The notes under the pieces were generated by a model. It did not search any database, was not told the origin of the DNA, and saw nothing but the letters and a program-made list of their open reading frames with translations. Positions 17,452-25,758 of a DNA stretch of 64,000 nt are shown here, in pieces. The first letter of the stretch is position 1, and the number at the start of each line of letters is the position of its first letter. The DNA comes from Bacteroides gallinarum DSM 18171 = JCM 13658 (lineage in GTDB: Bacteria > Bacteroidota > Bacteroidia > Bacteroidales > Bacteroidaceae): contig NZ_KB894136.1 in assembly GCF_000374365.1 (NCBI RefSeq), positions 1 to 64,000 on the forward strand, read 5' to 3'. The translations under genes were made by a program, and so were the position numbers.

Positions 17452-18450
17452 ATGAATCCAGCTCCCATTCTCATGAAACAATGGCTAGGCGCCAATGAAC
17501 GTACACGCATTCTACCCGGCGACCAATGGTATCTTAATTTTGCCGTAAAGCTTCTTCCGGCAGTGAAACAGTCCGTTTTGTTCAAAGGAAACGACTACGA
17601 ACAGAAGGACGCTGCGATTTCGCTCTGCATGTATTTTCAGGACGCCATAGCGCAGTCGGGAGGCTGGAAGACATTCTCCGGGCTATATCACTCGCTGTAT
17701 GGCACGTACCTGCCTTTTTACCGGTTGTCCGGCGACTATGTTCCCGATGAAATCAACCGGGAAGATGTGGCATTCGTACTGTGGACGTTGAAATCGCAGT
17801 TCGCCCTGTACGAGGAAGGGTCGTACACGCTGCAAGACCCGCACGATAAGGATTTACTGGCTTTAGCCCAGGAGGCGTACGAACTCATGGACGAGGCTTT
17901 CGAGGACGCTCCTATCAATGAGAAACCGTCCTCGTCCTTGTGGGTAATGGGTCCCGACTTGTTGGATATGCCCGTAACTCCCCTGCCGGAAGTCGTACCC
18001 GGAACAAAATTAAGCAAGGATGCGGAACGTTGCCTGGAATACAGCGGAGGAAAACCGTTGCTGTACTTCGCCACTTACAAAGAGTTGTGCCGGTTCTTCG
18101 TCGAAGTATTGAAGTGGGAGAATTCTCCCTCTGCCCTGCTGCCCGACCTGCAATATAAAAAGGAATTCGTGATATACGCCAATGCCAAAGGTATGCTGGT
18201 AGCCCATAACGTAGCCGCCTATTTTTGCGAGGAGCACAATCCGATGTACGATGCCGGGCGTGCCGCTGCCGAAGGCTACAAACTATTTTGCCGTCCGGGA
18301 GCCTGCCCGTTCGACCTGGTAAAGTATGGAATGCTCAAGGGTATATTGCCCGATGTACAGTTTCCTTTCCCCAACGGCAAAGAAGTGCTGCACGGGAACT
18401 GGGACTTTATCGCCCGCTATTATCTATGCGAGTATTACGAGGGAGAGTAG
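17452..18450 (+). CDS. Conserved hypothetical protein (possibly DUF3843)
   Basis: A 332-residue soluble protein without signal peptide or membrane segment and of unknown function. It is rich in aromatic residues, with segments such as LPGDQWYLNFAVKLL, GGWKTFSGLYHSLYGTYLPF and HGNWDFIARYYLCEYYEGE. I recall similar Bacteroides proteins as DUF3843, but this name is uncertain. It follows ruvA by 39 bp and probably shares its transcript, which ends at the hairpin at 18451-18498. Confidence 0.75.
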   Translation: MNPAPILMKQWLGANERTRILPGDQWYLNFAVKLLPAVKQSVLFKGNDYEQKDAAISLCMYFQDAIAQSGGWKTFSGLYHSLYGTYLPFYRLSGDYVPDEINREDVAFVLWTLKSQFALYEEGSYTLQDPHDKDLLALAQEAYELMDEAFEDAPINEKPSSSLWVMGPDLLDMPVTPLPEVVPGTKLSKDAERCLEYSGGKPLLYFATYKELCRFFVEVLKWENSPSALLPDLQYKKEFVIYANAKGMLVAHNVAAYFCEEHNPMYDAGRAAAEGYKLFCRPGACPFDLVKYGMLKGILPDVQFPFPNGKEVLHGNWDFIARYYLCEYYEGE

Positions 18451-18498
18451 AAAAAAAGGTGGTAAGGCGATGCTTGTCATCGCTTTCTTACCACCTTT
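18451..18498. terminator. Two-way terminator between convergent genes
   Basis: An A-run and GGTGGTAAGGCGATG pair with CATCGCTTTCTTACCACC, leaving a three-base bulge (TTT opposite G), followed by TTTTCCGTTTT. Poly-A before and poly-T after make it work on both strands, ending the ruvA transcript (+) and the M24 peptidase transcript (-). Confidence 0.75.
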
Positions 18499-18507
18499 TC
18501 CGTTTTA

Positions 18508-19671
18508 TCAAAGCTCTATGATTTCTTCTTTGCAGAGTGTCAGCTTTTCCAGCCCTTCCGCCGTTACAGCCCAGGAGTTTTCGATTCCCACAGGGCCTAT
18601 GCCGGGCAAAACGATTTTGGGCTCCAGCGCAAACACCATACCGGGCTCCAGTTCCTGCTTCATACGGGGAGCCAGTACAGGCATTTCATTTATCTCCAGC
18701 CCGATGCCGTGTCCGATGAATTTCGCTTTCTGGCCGACTCCCATAAAGTAGTCTGCAAAACCTGCCTTGGTTATTATCTCGACTGCTTTGTCGTACATAT
18801 CCTCGCATACAGTACCCGGCTTAGCCATTGCAACGACGGCTTCCTGTACTTCTATGCACGCCTGATGTGCGGCATATGCCTGTTCCGGCAACTTGCCGAC
18901 AGAGAATACGCGGCTCATATCTCCCATATAACCGTAGAAGTTTCCGCCCATATCCACCATGAAGCATTGCCCTGCCTGCAAGAGCGTACCGCTTACGCCA
19001 CCGGGCAACGACGGGTCGAGTCCCTTGCCACCCAAAGCAAAATCGTACGGAGAGGGAACGGCAGCATTGTCGCCTGCCAAAAGGCTGCCCATAAAGATTT
19101 CCATACTCTGCCCGAATACCCGGAAAATACCCAGGCAACCTTCCAGGCGCATCAGCCGTTCTATCTCGATAGACAACTGGCGGTCTGTCATTCCCGGCCG
19201 GTAAACGGAGGGTATCTGCTCGTACGCCTTCGCATGAGCAGCGCCGGAACGGCGGAACATTTCTATCTCTATCGGTGTCTTTACGCTCCGTGCCCGGCGA
19301 ATCAGTGCCGTACCGCAAGGCACGACCTCCGCTTCGGGAAAACAGGCGGCCAAGCGGTTGTACTCCGTAAAAGGCAGCTCGTCGCCTTCCAGCATCAATT
19401 TTGCCGGCAGGGGCAAGCCGCATTCTTTCAACAAGCCGGGCAGTTGTTCCGGCTTGCGGAGGGGATGTACATGCTCGCCCTCTATATCGTTGGGGCGTTT
19501 TATGAACAAACGTGCAGGGGCATCCAACGGCAGATATAGATAGCCGCTGACAACGCGTCCGTACGTATAGATTAAATTTACATTACAAGTGATAAGAGCG
19601 GCATCGATTCCCTGTTGAGCCATGAGGGCACGTATCTTATCACGTCTCAGTTTCAATTCCGGTTGTAACAT
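18508..19671 (-). CDS. M24 family metallopeptidase (Xaa-Pro aminopeptidase type)
   Basis: A 387-residue cytosolic enzyme with an N-terminal creatinase-like domain (residues 1-145, LKLRRDKIRALMAQQGIDAALIT) and a pita-bread catalytic domain. The metal ligands are visible: MVDMGG and GDMSR (two Asp), GHGIGLEINE (His), FALEPKI and GIENSW (two Glu). It likely removes N-terminal residues preceding proline; the exact substrate cannot be told. It lies between a terminator and the end of the hmu operon and has its own -7 box at 19700-19707. Confidence 0.88.
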   Translation of the reverse strand: MLQPELKLRRDKIRALMAQQGIDAALITCNVNLIYTYGRVVSGYLYLPLDAPARLFIKRPNDIEGEHVHPLRKPEQLPGLLKECGLPLPAKLMLEGDELPFTEYNRLAACFPEAEVVPCGTALIRRARSVKTPIEIEMFRRSGAAHAKAYEQIPSVYRPGMTDRQLSIEIERLMRLEGCLGIFRVFGQSMEIFMGSLLAGDNAAVPSPYDFALGGKGLDPSLPGGVSGTLLQAGQCFMVDMGGNFYGYMGDMSRVFSVGKLPEQAYAAHQACIEVQEAVVAMAKPGTVCEDMYDKAVEIITKAGFADYFMGVGQKAKFIGHGIGLEINEMPVLAPRMKQELEPGMVFALEPKIVLPGIGPVGIENSWAVTAEGLEKLTLCKEEIIEL

Positions 19672-19699
19672 TTCTTGGTTATTTATGATTTTCGAGCAG

Positions 19700-19707
19700 C
19701 AAAGGTA
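19700..19707 (-). promoter_or_regulatory. -7 box of the M24 peptidase gene
   Basis: TACCTTTG on the minus strand is an exact TAnnTTTG match 28 bp before the start codon and just past the hmuV stop. It suggests transcription separate from the haem operon. No clear -33 box was seen. Confidence 0.45.
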
Positions 19708-19731
19708 CTAATTTTAGATGCAACGAAACCA

Positions 19732-20058
19732 TTATTCGGGCACATAAATAATCTCGCCGTTATCCAGCTCGTAAGCAATCCCCACCTTTTTACCTTTTTT
19801 GCCGCTTTTGGCATCCTGGTTCTCCGACGGAGTGTACTTATTGATTTTCTGGCCTTCTTTCGTAATAATCTCCATGTTCTCTTTTCCGGGATTCTTTACC
19901 ATGGTGAAATCTTCCTGGCTGAACATTTCGGTCATATTGTAACGGCTCACCAATGCCACCATCAGCGCTACGGCAAATACCATTGCAACGTCGAAAAGGT
20001 TGCTTACCACGCTCATCGGGTCGCTGTCCTCTTCTTTTCTCAGCAAACGTCTTTTCAT
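19732..20058 (-). CDS. hmuV: HmuV: small inner-membrane component (DUF2149 type)
   Basis: A 108-residue protein with a basic N-terminus (MKRRLLRKEED), one membrane segment (SNLFDVAMVFAVALMVALVS) and a short periplasmic domain ending DNGEIIYVPE. This layout resembles ExbD/TolR, and the sequence fits the DUF2149 family found next to CobN-like genes. Its start overlaps the hmuU stop by 4 bp (ATGA), suggesting coupled translation. With HmuU it likely forms a proton-driven motor that powers HmuS or HmuR; this is inference from the ExbB-ExbD analogy. Confidence 0.82.
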   Translation of the reverse strand: MKRRLLRKEEDSDPMSVVSNLFDVAMVFAVALMVALVSRYNMTEMFSQEDFTMVKNPGKENMEIITKEGQKINKYTPSENQDAKSGKKGKKVGIAYELDNGEIIYVPE

Positions 20059-20657
20059 TGTTCTTTCCGGTTTTGGTTCAACAATTCAGAGAGGAATTCG
20101 AGATTAGTCATGTCCTGCAAATACCAGCGCTGCTTGACTTGCTGTGTTATAAACCCGATAGCACTGGAGAACAGCCCGACAACCGTAGTGGCGAATGCCA
20201 CCTGCATATTGTATGCCATTGAAGCGATGTCGCCGGTAGAAAGTCCTACAAGTGCCGGACCCATTGGTATCAGCGTTCCCATTAGTCCCAGCATCGGTCC
20301 CATTTTGGTTAAAGTCTTGGATATTGCCAAGTCTTTGTCCGCTGCTATTTCAAAATCGGCCAGCAGACGTTGCACGTGCGCCGGGCTGTCTTTCATCTCG
20401 AGAATACGGTGAATATAAGTAACCACTAAAGAGCTGTTCTTCTTGGGGAGGTGTTCGCCTAGCCCTGAAACGGTTTCAGGGGTCAGCGCATCCAGCTCCT
20501 TGCGCAGCAGGGCATCGGTCTTACGGATAGCCAGGTATTGCCCGAAGAAGTTTCCGATGAGCAAGACCGAACGTCCGAAAAGAATAATCAACAATACGAT
20601 AACAGGAACCAGGAGGCCTGTAGATATCCAGTAGAGAATGTCTGAAATGTAATTCAT
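20055..20657 (-). CDS. hmuU: HmuU: MotA/TolQ/ExbB proton channel family protein
   Basis: A 200-residue inner-membrane protein with three hydrophobic segments (about residues 12-35, 95-120 and 130-155). It has the family's signature around TKMGPMLGLMGTLIPMGPALVGLSTGD and TTVVGLFSSAIGFI. ExbB/TolQ homologues conduct protons with a single-helix partner, here HmuV. It is part of hmuYRSTUV, 13 bp after hmuT. A motor dedicated to the haem system, distinct from the cell's general TonB-ExbBD, is the natural reading. Confidence 0.88.
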   Translation of the reverse strand: MNYISDILYWISTGLLVPVIVLLIILFGRSVLLIGNFFGQYLAIRKTDALLRKELDALTPETVSGLGEHLPKKNSSLVVTYIHRILEMKDSPAHVQRLLADFEIAADKDLAISKTLTKMGPMLGLMGTLIPMGPALVGLSTGDIASMAYNMQVAFATTVVGLFSSAIGFITQQVKQRWYLQDMTNLEFLSELLNQNRKEQ

Positions 20658-20670
20658 AATTTTTATTTAA

Positions 20671-21360
20671 TTAGTTAGTTTGTCTTTTCAATTTCACTTT
20701 TCTTAAAATCATTCCAACGAATGCACCGGCAACAAGCAGGATTACCAAACCTGCCAATGCTCCCCAGTCTACCTCGTCTATTCCTTTCACTGCCGTACGG
20801 CCGTTGACAGTAGCGATAATTCCCAAAATGGCAATCAGGGCATTAGCGAGGAAAAGCAATTCCAGCCGAAGTTCTTTTTCGGGCAGTAGCCAGCGCAAAA
20901 GGAAGCTCCCGGCAGGTATCAATACGAATACCGCCGCTGCCATGCTCCAGGCAATCAGGGAAAAGGATGCGCCGGGAAAGGAGAATATCAATGCGACCAA
21001 GCCGCAGAACAGTACCGGAAATACTAAAATACCCGGAAACCAGCGCAGTGCCTTGTAAGCCCATAGCACGCGTTTCTTCACAGGTCCGGCACTTTGGATA
21101 TGTGCAGCCAGCATACAGAAGGTCATCTGTAGAACCACTTCCACGCTCAGTACAACGGAGGTATCGAGCATCAGGGCAGGATTAGCCAGCCAGTCGGCAA
21201 TCTGGGTTTTGGACTGCTCGATAGCATAAGGCCACATCAGCCCTACGAACAAGGCGCAGATGACGGATATTACCAGTACCGACCTTAATTTACGATAAGT
21301 TTGCTTCAACATGAAGTTGAAGCAAACCAATATCATAAGTACAAAAACAACTGTCTCCAT
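20671..21360 (-). CDS. hmuT: HmuT: polytopic inner-membrane protein of the haem operon
   Basis: A 229-residue, very hydrophobic protein with about six or seven membrane segments and a basic C-terminal tail (RKVKLKRQTN). No known domain is recognised; the name comes from its place between hmuS and hmuU in the operon order known from Porphyromonas gingivalis. Its ATG overlaps the hmuS stop codon by one base (TAATG), suggesting coupled translation. It may anchor the membrane-embedded ends of HmuS or pass haem products or iron across the membrane; this is not shown by the sequence. Confidence 0.72.
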   Translation of the reverse strand: METVVFVLMILVCFNFMLKQTYRKLRSVLVISVICALFVGLMWPYAIEQSKTQIADWLANPALMLDTSVVLSVEVVLQMTFCMLAAHIQSAGPVKKRVLWAYKALRWFPGILVFPVLFCGLVALIFSFPGASFSLIAWSMAAAVFVLIPAGSFLLRWLLPEKELRLELLFLANALIAILGIIATVNGRTAVKGIDEVDWGALAGLVILLVAGAFVGMILRKVKLKRQTN

Positions 21361-24300
21361 TATTCCTGTAGTTTTTTACGACGATGACGGACGAGCAACA
21401 GCAGTACGACGATAGCAAGCACTACTACCAAACCTACTATCGTATTGCTCAGTACATTGGTCTGTTCTTCTGCGGTAGAAGATACCTCCTCTTTTTTCAT
21501 CACCATTCCTTTCTTGTCGTCGGATGCGACAGCTTCGCGTATCTGGGTGATGTTTTTCTTATATTCCGCCGCTGCCTGCGCATCGGTTTTCGAGGCGATG
21601 AACTGACGCAACTTGGCATTGTCGCAAACAAAGCCGGAACAGGAGGGTTTGTACTTATTGACCAAATCGGTATGCAGCTTGGCTATATCGGCTACTTGCT
21701 GCTCGCTGGCTTTCCACATTCCCTTGCGCACAGTTTCCAGCATGACGGCGGTCATTTCTTCCAAAGCTGCCGGATTCTGTTTCTCGAAATATTCCTGCAA
21801 GCCCAAACCGAACTTATCCTTTACGTACACATTATATATCTCATCCCACATTTCCTTATCGATAGCTTTGGGCTTCATCACATTCCAGCCATATGTGTTT
21901 TGTACAATCTCGGCAAATGTATTCGCAGCACCTGCTTCTCCTTTCATTTTCTCCTTGATATAGGTAGGATTGAAGATAGTCGTACGGCTCTCCACTCCGA
22001 TAGCTTCCTTGACCTCCTGCATGCGGAAGTTGTTGCGGTTGCGGTAATCGCTCAGGTAAGCATCCGGGTCTTTTCCCGTCACATTACGGACAGCCAGGTT
22101 GAGCCCGCCCATAAACTCGTACACATGGTCGAGGCTCAATGCTCCCCACGTATTGCTCTGGCGGGGCTGTATCACTGCATCCGTACGTGTCAGCGCAGCT
22201 TCGAAAGCGAATTGACGGAAGGCTTCCCAGTTCTTTTCACTGCCGTAGTAAGCTCCCATATTGTTCAAATAGGTATCTGCTATTTCTTTCTCGCTTTCCC
22301 AACGGTCACCGCTCATTACCATACCTTGAATACCGGTTCCATAACCGCCGTTAGCTCCTCCGAACACGCGGAATGTCGAAATCTCCCTGGCATCTTTAGG
22401 AGTCAGGCCTTTTTCTATCAACACCCGTTCTGCCTCGACCACTCCGGCGGCTACCTGGTTTTCGTACTGGTCGTCTTTTGCATGGGCAGCCATTTCTACC
22501 GCGCGGTTAATAAGGAACAGGCGGGAAGCTGCAATGTCCCTCAACTGCCCGCTCGTCTGTACTACCACATCGATACGTGGGCGTCCCAGCTCTTTCGAGG
22601 GGATGAGCTTCAAATCCGTAACACGGCCGAAAGCATCTCTCAGAGGTTCCACACCCAACATATAAAGTATCTGGGCGATAGTGGCTCCTTCCGTCTCGAT
22701 GAACTCGCCGCTCCACAACGTATAGCTTACTTTACGGGGAATGCTATCGTTGTGCCGGCGTTTATACATCTCGATTGTATTATTTGCCAACTGTATGCCT
22801 TTCTCCCATGCCGCCTCGCTCGGGGTAGCCTCTGCATTGATTCCGTAGAGGTTGCGTCCGGTAGGCAAGGTATTGGGATTTACTATCGGGTCACCTCCCG
22901 GTGAAGGCTGGGTATATCCGCCGTTCAACGCATTCGTCATGCTGAGTAGTTCTTTTTTCGGACTTTCTATAAGCTCCTTTTTATATTCTCCGACATTTTT
23001 AATCGTGCGCTCGACTTCCATTACTGCCAAAGCAAAAGTGATTTCTTCTTTGGTATATTCTACGGCAGAAGGCATTTTCTTCATTGGGGCTTTCTCTCCA
23101 CCTTCGGCTTTCTTCCCTTTTGCCATGCTTTCTTCCATTTTCTTCAAAGCTTCCGGACTCGTCCCCATTTTCTTTGCAAGTGCCATTACCTTTTCAGGGT
23201 CCATGCCTTTAGCCATTTCCTTCATCTTTTCTTTCATAGCAGCCGATATCGGAGCTTGGGAGGTTTTCGCACCTTGTGTACCGGCCGTTTTCTTGTCTCC
23301 TGCCGAAGCTCCGTCTCCCATAGCCATCATCATTGCCATCATGCCCTGCGGCGCATTACGCGATTTTTCTATCTTCCGGGCTTTGGCAAGTTCGTCGGGC
23401 GTGATATCCGCCACACGACAGATGAGTTCGTCCGTTCCCAAAGCCGGGTTAGCCAGCAACCGGGTTACTAAAGCACGGGCGGGATTCAAATAATGCTGCG
23501 TGAACAAAGCGCGGTGTTTCACCGTTTTTTCGTCGGCGCGTTTGCGGAGTTTGTCCAGGGCAAGCAGGCTGTATGCAATCGGTTCGGTAGCCATGGCGTA
23601 CACGCTGCTCTTGATACGCGCATCTTCATAAGGAACGCCCATTGTATAAAGCTGTCCCGTTATTTTCTCCGTAGCCAGTTCCTCGGCAAAGTTCTCGATA
23701 CGCAAAATCTCGTCTTCCGTATAAGGAACGGTGAGTACGCTGTCCAGTTCCAGTTCGCGGTGGATACCCAGTTTCACCGCCGCTGCTTTCACCGCCAAGG
23801 AGGCACGGCGCAAATCGGCTTCACTGCGCGTATCTTTCCGGGCTTCGTCTTCGTGCTCGCCGCAAGAACAAGCGCCGGTGGTATTATTGTATATCTTGAT
23901 TTTTTCCATTAGCTCGCGATAGATGCCACGGACGCTGCTTTCAAGAAACGGAGGGGTAAGGTAGGACTGCAAGCCTGCATATGCCCTGCGTTTGGCTATC
24001 ATGCCTTCGCCCACATTTCCTATCGAATAGATATAGAAATGAGGCAAAGCGCCTACCAACCGGTCAGGCCAGTCGTTACTGCTCAAAGCAACCTGTTTCT
24101 TCGGTGTAAATTCCAGACTGCCATGAGTACCGAAATGAATCAGTGCATCGGCCTTGAAACCGAACTGCGTCCACAAATAAGATGCAATGTAAGTGTGAGG
24201 AGGTGCGGCATCCGTGCCATGGGCAATCTTAAACGCATTGTCTCCCTTTCCGGCGGCATTTTGCGGTAACAGCACCACATTCCCGAACTGTAAGCGGGCG

Positions 24301-25742
24301 ACTCCCAGGCGTCCGTCGTCGGTAGCCATGTACTCACCGGGAAATTCTCCGAAGGAAGATACTACCTCTGCATATTTTTCCGGTCTGATTACTTTCTTTA
24401 CCCAGCTTTCATATTGTTCTTTGGTAATCAGTTCGGGACGCCCGTTCTTCATGAAGTTGTCGAAAGCTCCTTCCGCATACGTTCCGAACACAGCTCCCTG
24501 TGCCTGTATCATACGTTCCAGTTCTTTGGAAGAGGCTGGCAAGCCGTCTACCTTATATCCTTCTTTCTTCAAGTGAACCAGCAGGTTGTAAAGCGAGGGG
24601 GCGACTTCCATGCCGGCGGCAGCCATTGCATTCTGTCCCGGGCCTTTATAATAATAAATCGCTACGCGCTTTTCATTATTGGGCTTGTTCTGCAACCCGA
24701 TATAGTTATTGACCGTCTCTACAAAAGTCTCCAAACGCTCGGGAATGGCAAAAGCATGTTGCAACCCTTCTTCATCCTTATAATGTCCGAACAGGGCAAA
24801 AGGACGGATAGCCCCGTCTATTTCGGGGGTTACGACACTCTGCGAGAGAAATCCGCCGCTCATTCCCATTTTGTCATTCTCCCATTCTTCTACGAGCCGG
24901 TTTACATTCAGCGGAGTGAACAACGGGATATTCTGTTGTGTCAGGTAGTCTACGATATAGTCTCCCATGCGTCCGTGTGCCATATTGATAACTGCCGAAG
25001 GGGATACCGAATCGATATGGTGCTTGCTAATGAAGCTTTTCATACTCCGCACCGGATAAACGACATTGCCCGTCTCTTCCAATTTCCGGATAAGGTCCGC
25101 CGGTTCTCCCATCATACCTGTGATTATGATACGGGGAGCTCCCTCTTTCAACAGCCCGTTTTCCTGCAGGAAAGCATTGTACTCGGCTACCGTATTGAAA
25201 CCGAGTTCTTCATCATCCGGCTTCTTCGGGTCGGCATGATATATCATATCATTGGAACGTTCTATCACAGCTTCGGGTTCGTCTACCGACATAATCTTGC
25301 CGTCGATATGTTTACGCACATAGTTCAGCATGCTGCGATAGTTGCGGCGTCCGCCATTCCCCAGGTAACTCCTCAATGTGTCGGCTTGAATGGAGTCCAG
25401 CGAGATTATTTTATTGGCAGGATTGGTTGCGGAAGTGGTCAGAATGGGCAAGCCGCCGTCGGCAGCCTTCTGTATCTGTGCACGCTGTTCTTCCGTTATC
25501 CTCATTCCCATGGCATTGATAAATACCATGTCGTAGGAAGTCAGTTTATCCAGTTCGTCGGTACTGACTTCTGCTATCTTTATAAACGAATTATCATTAG
25601 CCTTGGATATTTGTCCGAGACTAATGACTTGATAATTGACAAATGCTACTCTTGTGGAACTGAACCACAAGTTCCAGACACCTATAAGCAGCAACACGAG
25701 GACGACTGCACAGCCGCCCCCCAGTAGTTGTTTTTTCTTCAT
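21360..25742 (-). CDS. hmuS: HmuS: CobN/BchH-like chelatase-family protein of haem uptake
   Basis: A 1460-residue protein of the large CobN/BchH/ChlH chelatase fold. A membrane segment at residues 7-27 and another near the C-terminus (about 1430-1452, followed by RHRRKKLQE) place the catalytic body in the periplasm, unlike cytosolic CobN. Family segments include IHFGTHGSLEFTPKKQ, FYIYSIGNVGEG and RVFGGANGGYGTG. No CobS/CobT or ChlI/ChlD partners are nearby, and the hmu neighbours point to haem. HmuS in related bacteria is reported to release iron from haem. An inserted Met- and Lys-rich linker lies at about residues 790-890 (about 23080-23370). Confidence 0.88.
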   Translation of the reverse strand: MKKKQLLGGGCAVVLVLLLIGVWNLWFSSTRVAFVNYQVISLGQISKANDNSFIKIAEVSTDELDKLTSYDMVFINAMGMRITEEQRAQIQKAADGGLPILTTSATNPANKIISLDSIQADTLRSYLGNGGRRNYRSMLNYVRKHIDGKIMSVDEPEAVIERSNDMIYHADPKKPDDEELGFNTVAEYNAFLQENGLLKEGAPRIIITGMMGEPADLIRKLEETGNVVYPVRSMKSFISKHHIDSVSPSAVINMAHGRMGDYIVDYLTQQNIPLFTPLNVNRLVEEWENDKMGMSGGFLSQSVVTPEIDGAIRPFALFGHYKDEEGLQHAFAIPERLETFVETVNNYIGLQNKPNNEKRVAIYYYKGPGQNAMAAAGMEVAPSLYNLLVHLKKEGYKVDGLPASSKELERMIQAQGAVFGTYAEGAFDNFMKNGRPELITKEQYESWVKKVIRPEKYAEVVSSFGEFPGEYMATDDGRLGVARLQFGNVVLLPQNAAGKGDNAFKIAHGTDAAPPHTYIASYLWTQFGFKADALIHFGTHGSLEFTPKKQVALSSNDWPDRLVGALPHFYIYSIGNVGEGMIAKRRAYAGLQSYLTPPFLESSVRGIYRELMEKIKIYNNTTGACSCGEHEDEARKDTRSEADLRRASLAVKAAAVKLGIHRELELDSVLTVPYTEDEILRIENFAEELATEKITGQLYTMGVPYEDARIKSSVYAMATEPIAYSLLALDKLRKRADEKTVKHRALFTQHYLNPARALVTRLLANPALGTDELICRVADITPDELAKARKIEKSRNAPQGMMAMMMAMGDGASAGDKKTAGTQGAKTSQAPISAAMKEKMKEMAKGMDPEKVMALAKKMGTSPEALKKMEESMAKGKKAEGGEKAPMKKMPSAVEYTKEEITFALAVMEVERTIKNVGEYKKELIESPKKELLSMTNALNGGYTQPSPGGDPIVNPNTLPTGRNLYGINAEATPSEAAWEKGIQLANNTIEMYKRRHNDSIPRKVSYTLWSGEFIETEGATIAQILYMLGVEPLRDAFGRVTDLKLIPSKELGRPRIDVVVQTSGQLRDIAASRLFLINRAVEMAAHAKDDQYENQVAAGVVEAERVLIEKGLTPKDAREISTFRVFGGANGGYGTGIQGMVMSGDRWESEKEIADTYLNNMGAYYGSEKNWEAFRQFAFEAALTRTDAVIQPRQSNTWGALSLDHVYEFMGGLNLAVRNVTGKDPDAYLSDYRNRNNFRMQEVKEAIGVESRTTIFNPTYIKEKMKGEAGAANTFAEIVQNTYGWNVMKPKAIDKEMWDEIYNVYVKDKFGLGLQEYFEKQNPAALEEMTAVMLETVRKGMWKASEQQVADIAKLHTDLVNKYKPSCSGFVCDNAKLRQFIASKTDAQAAAEYKKNITQIREAVASDDKKGMVMKKEEVSSTAEEQTNVLSNTIVGLVVVLAIVVLLLLVRHRRKKLQE

Positions 25743-25758
25743 ATCAATATTTTAATAT

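Noticed and set aside
20055..20657. General ExbB/TolQ of the cell's TonB system
   Set aside because: It lies inside the haem operon and is translationally coupled to hmuV; no exbD/tonB are adjacent.
21384..25727. Long plus-strand frames (506 and 437 codons) opposite hmuS
   Set aside because: They are antisense to the well-supported chelatase-like gene and show no domain or start context of their own.
21360..25742. Cobaltochelatase CobN of B12 synthesis
   Set aside because: Membrane segments at both ends, the absence of CobS/CobT and other cob genes, and the hmuY/hmuR neighbours fit HmuS of haem uptake better.
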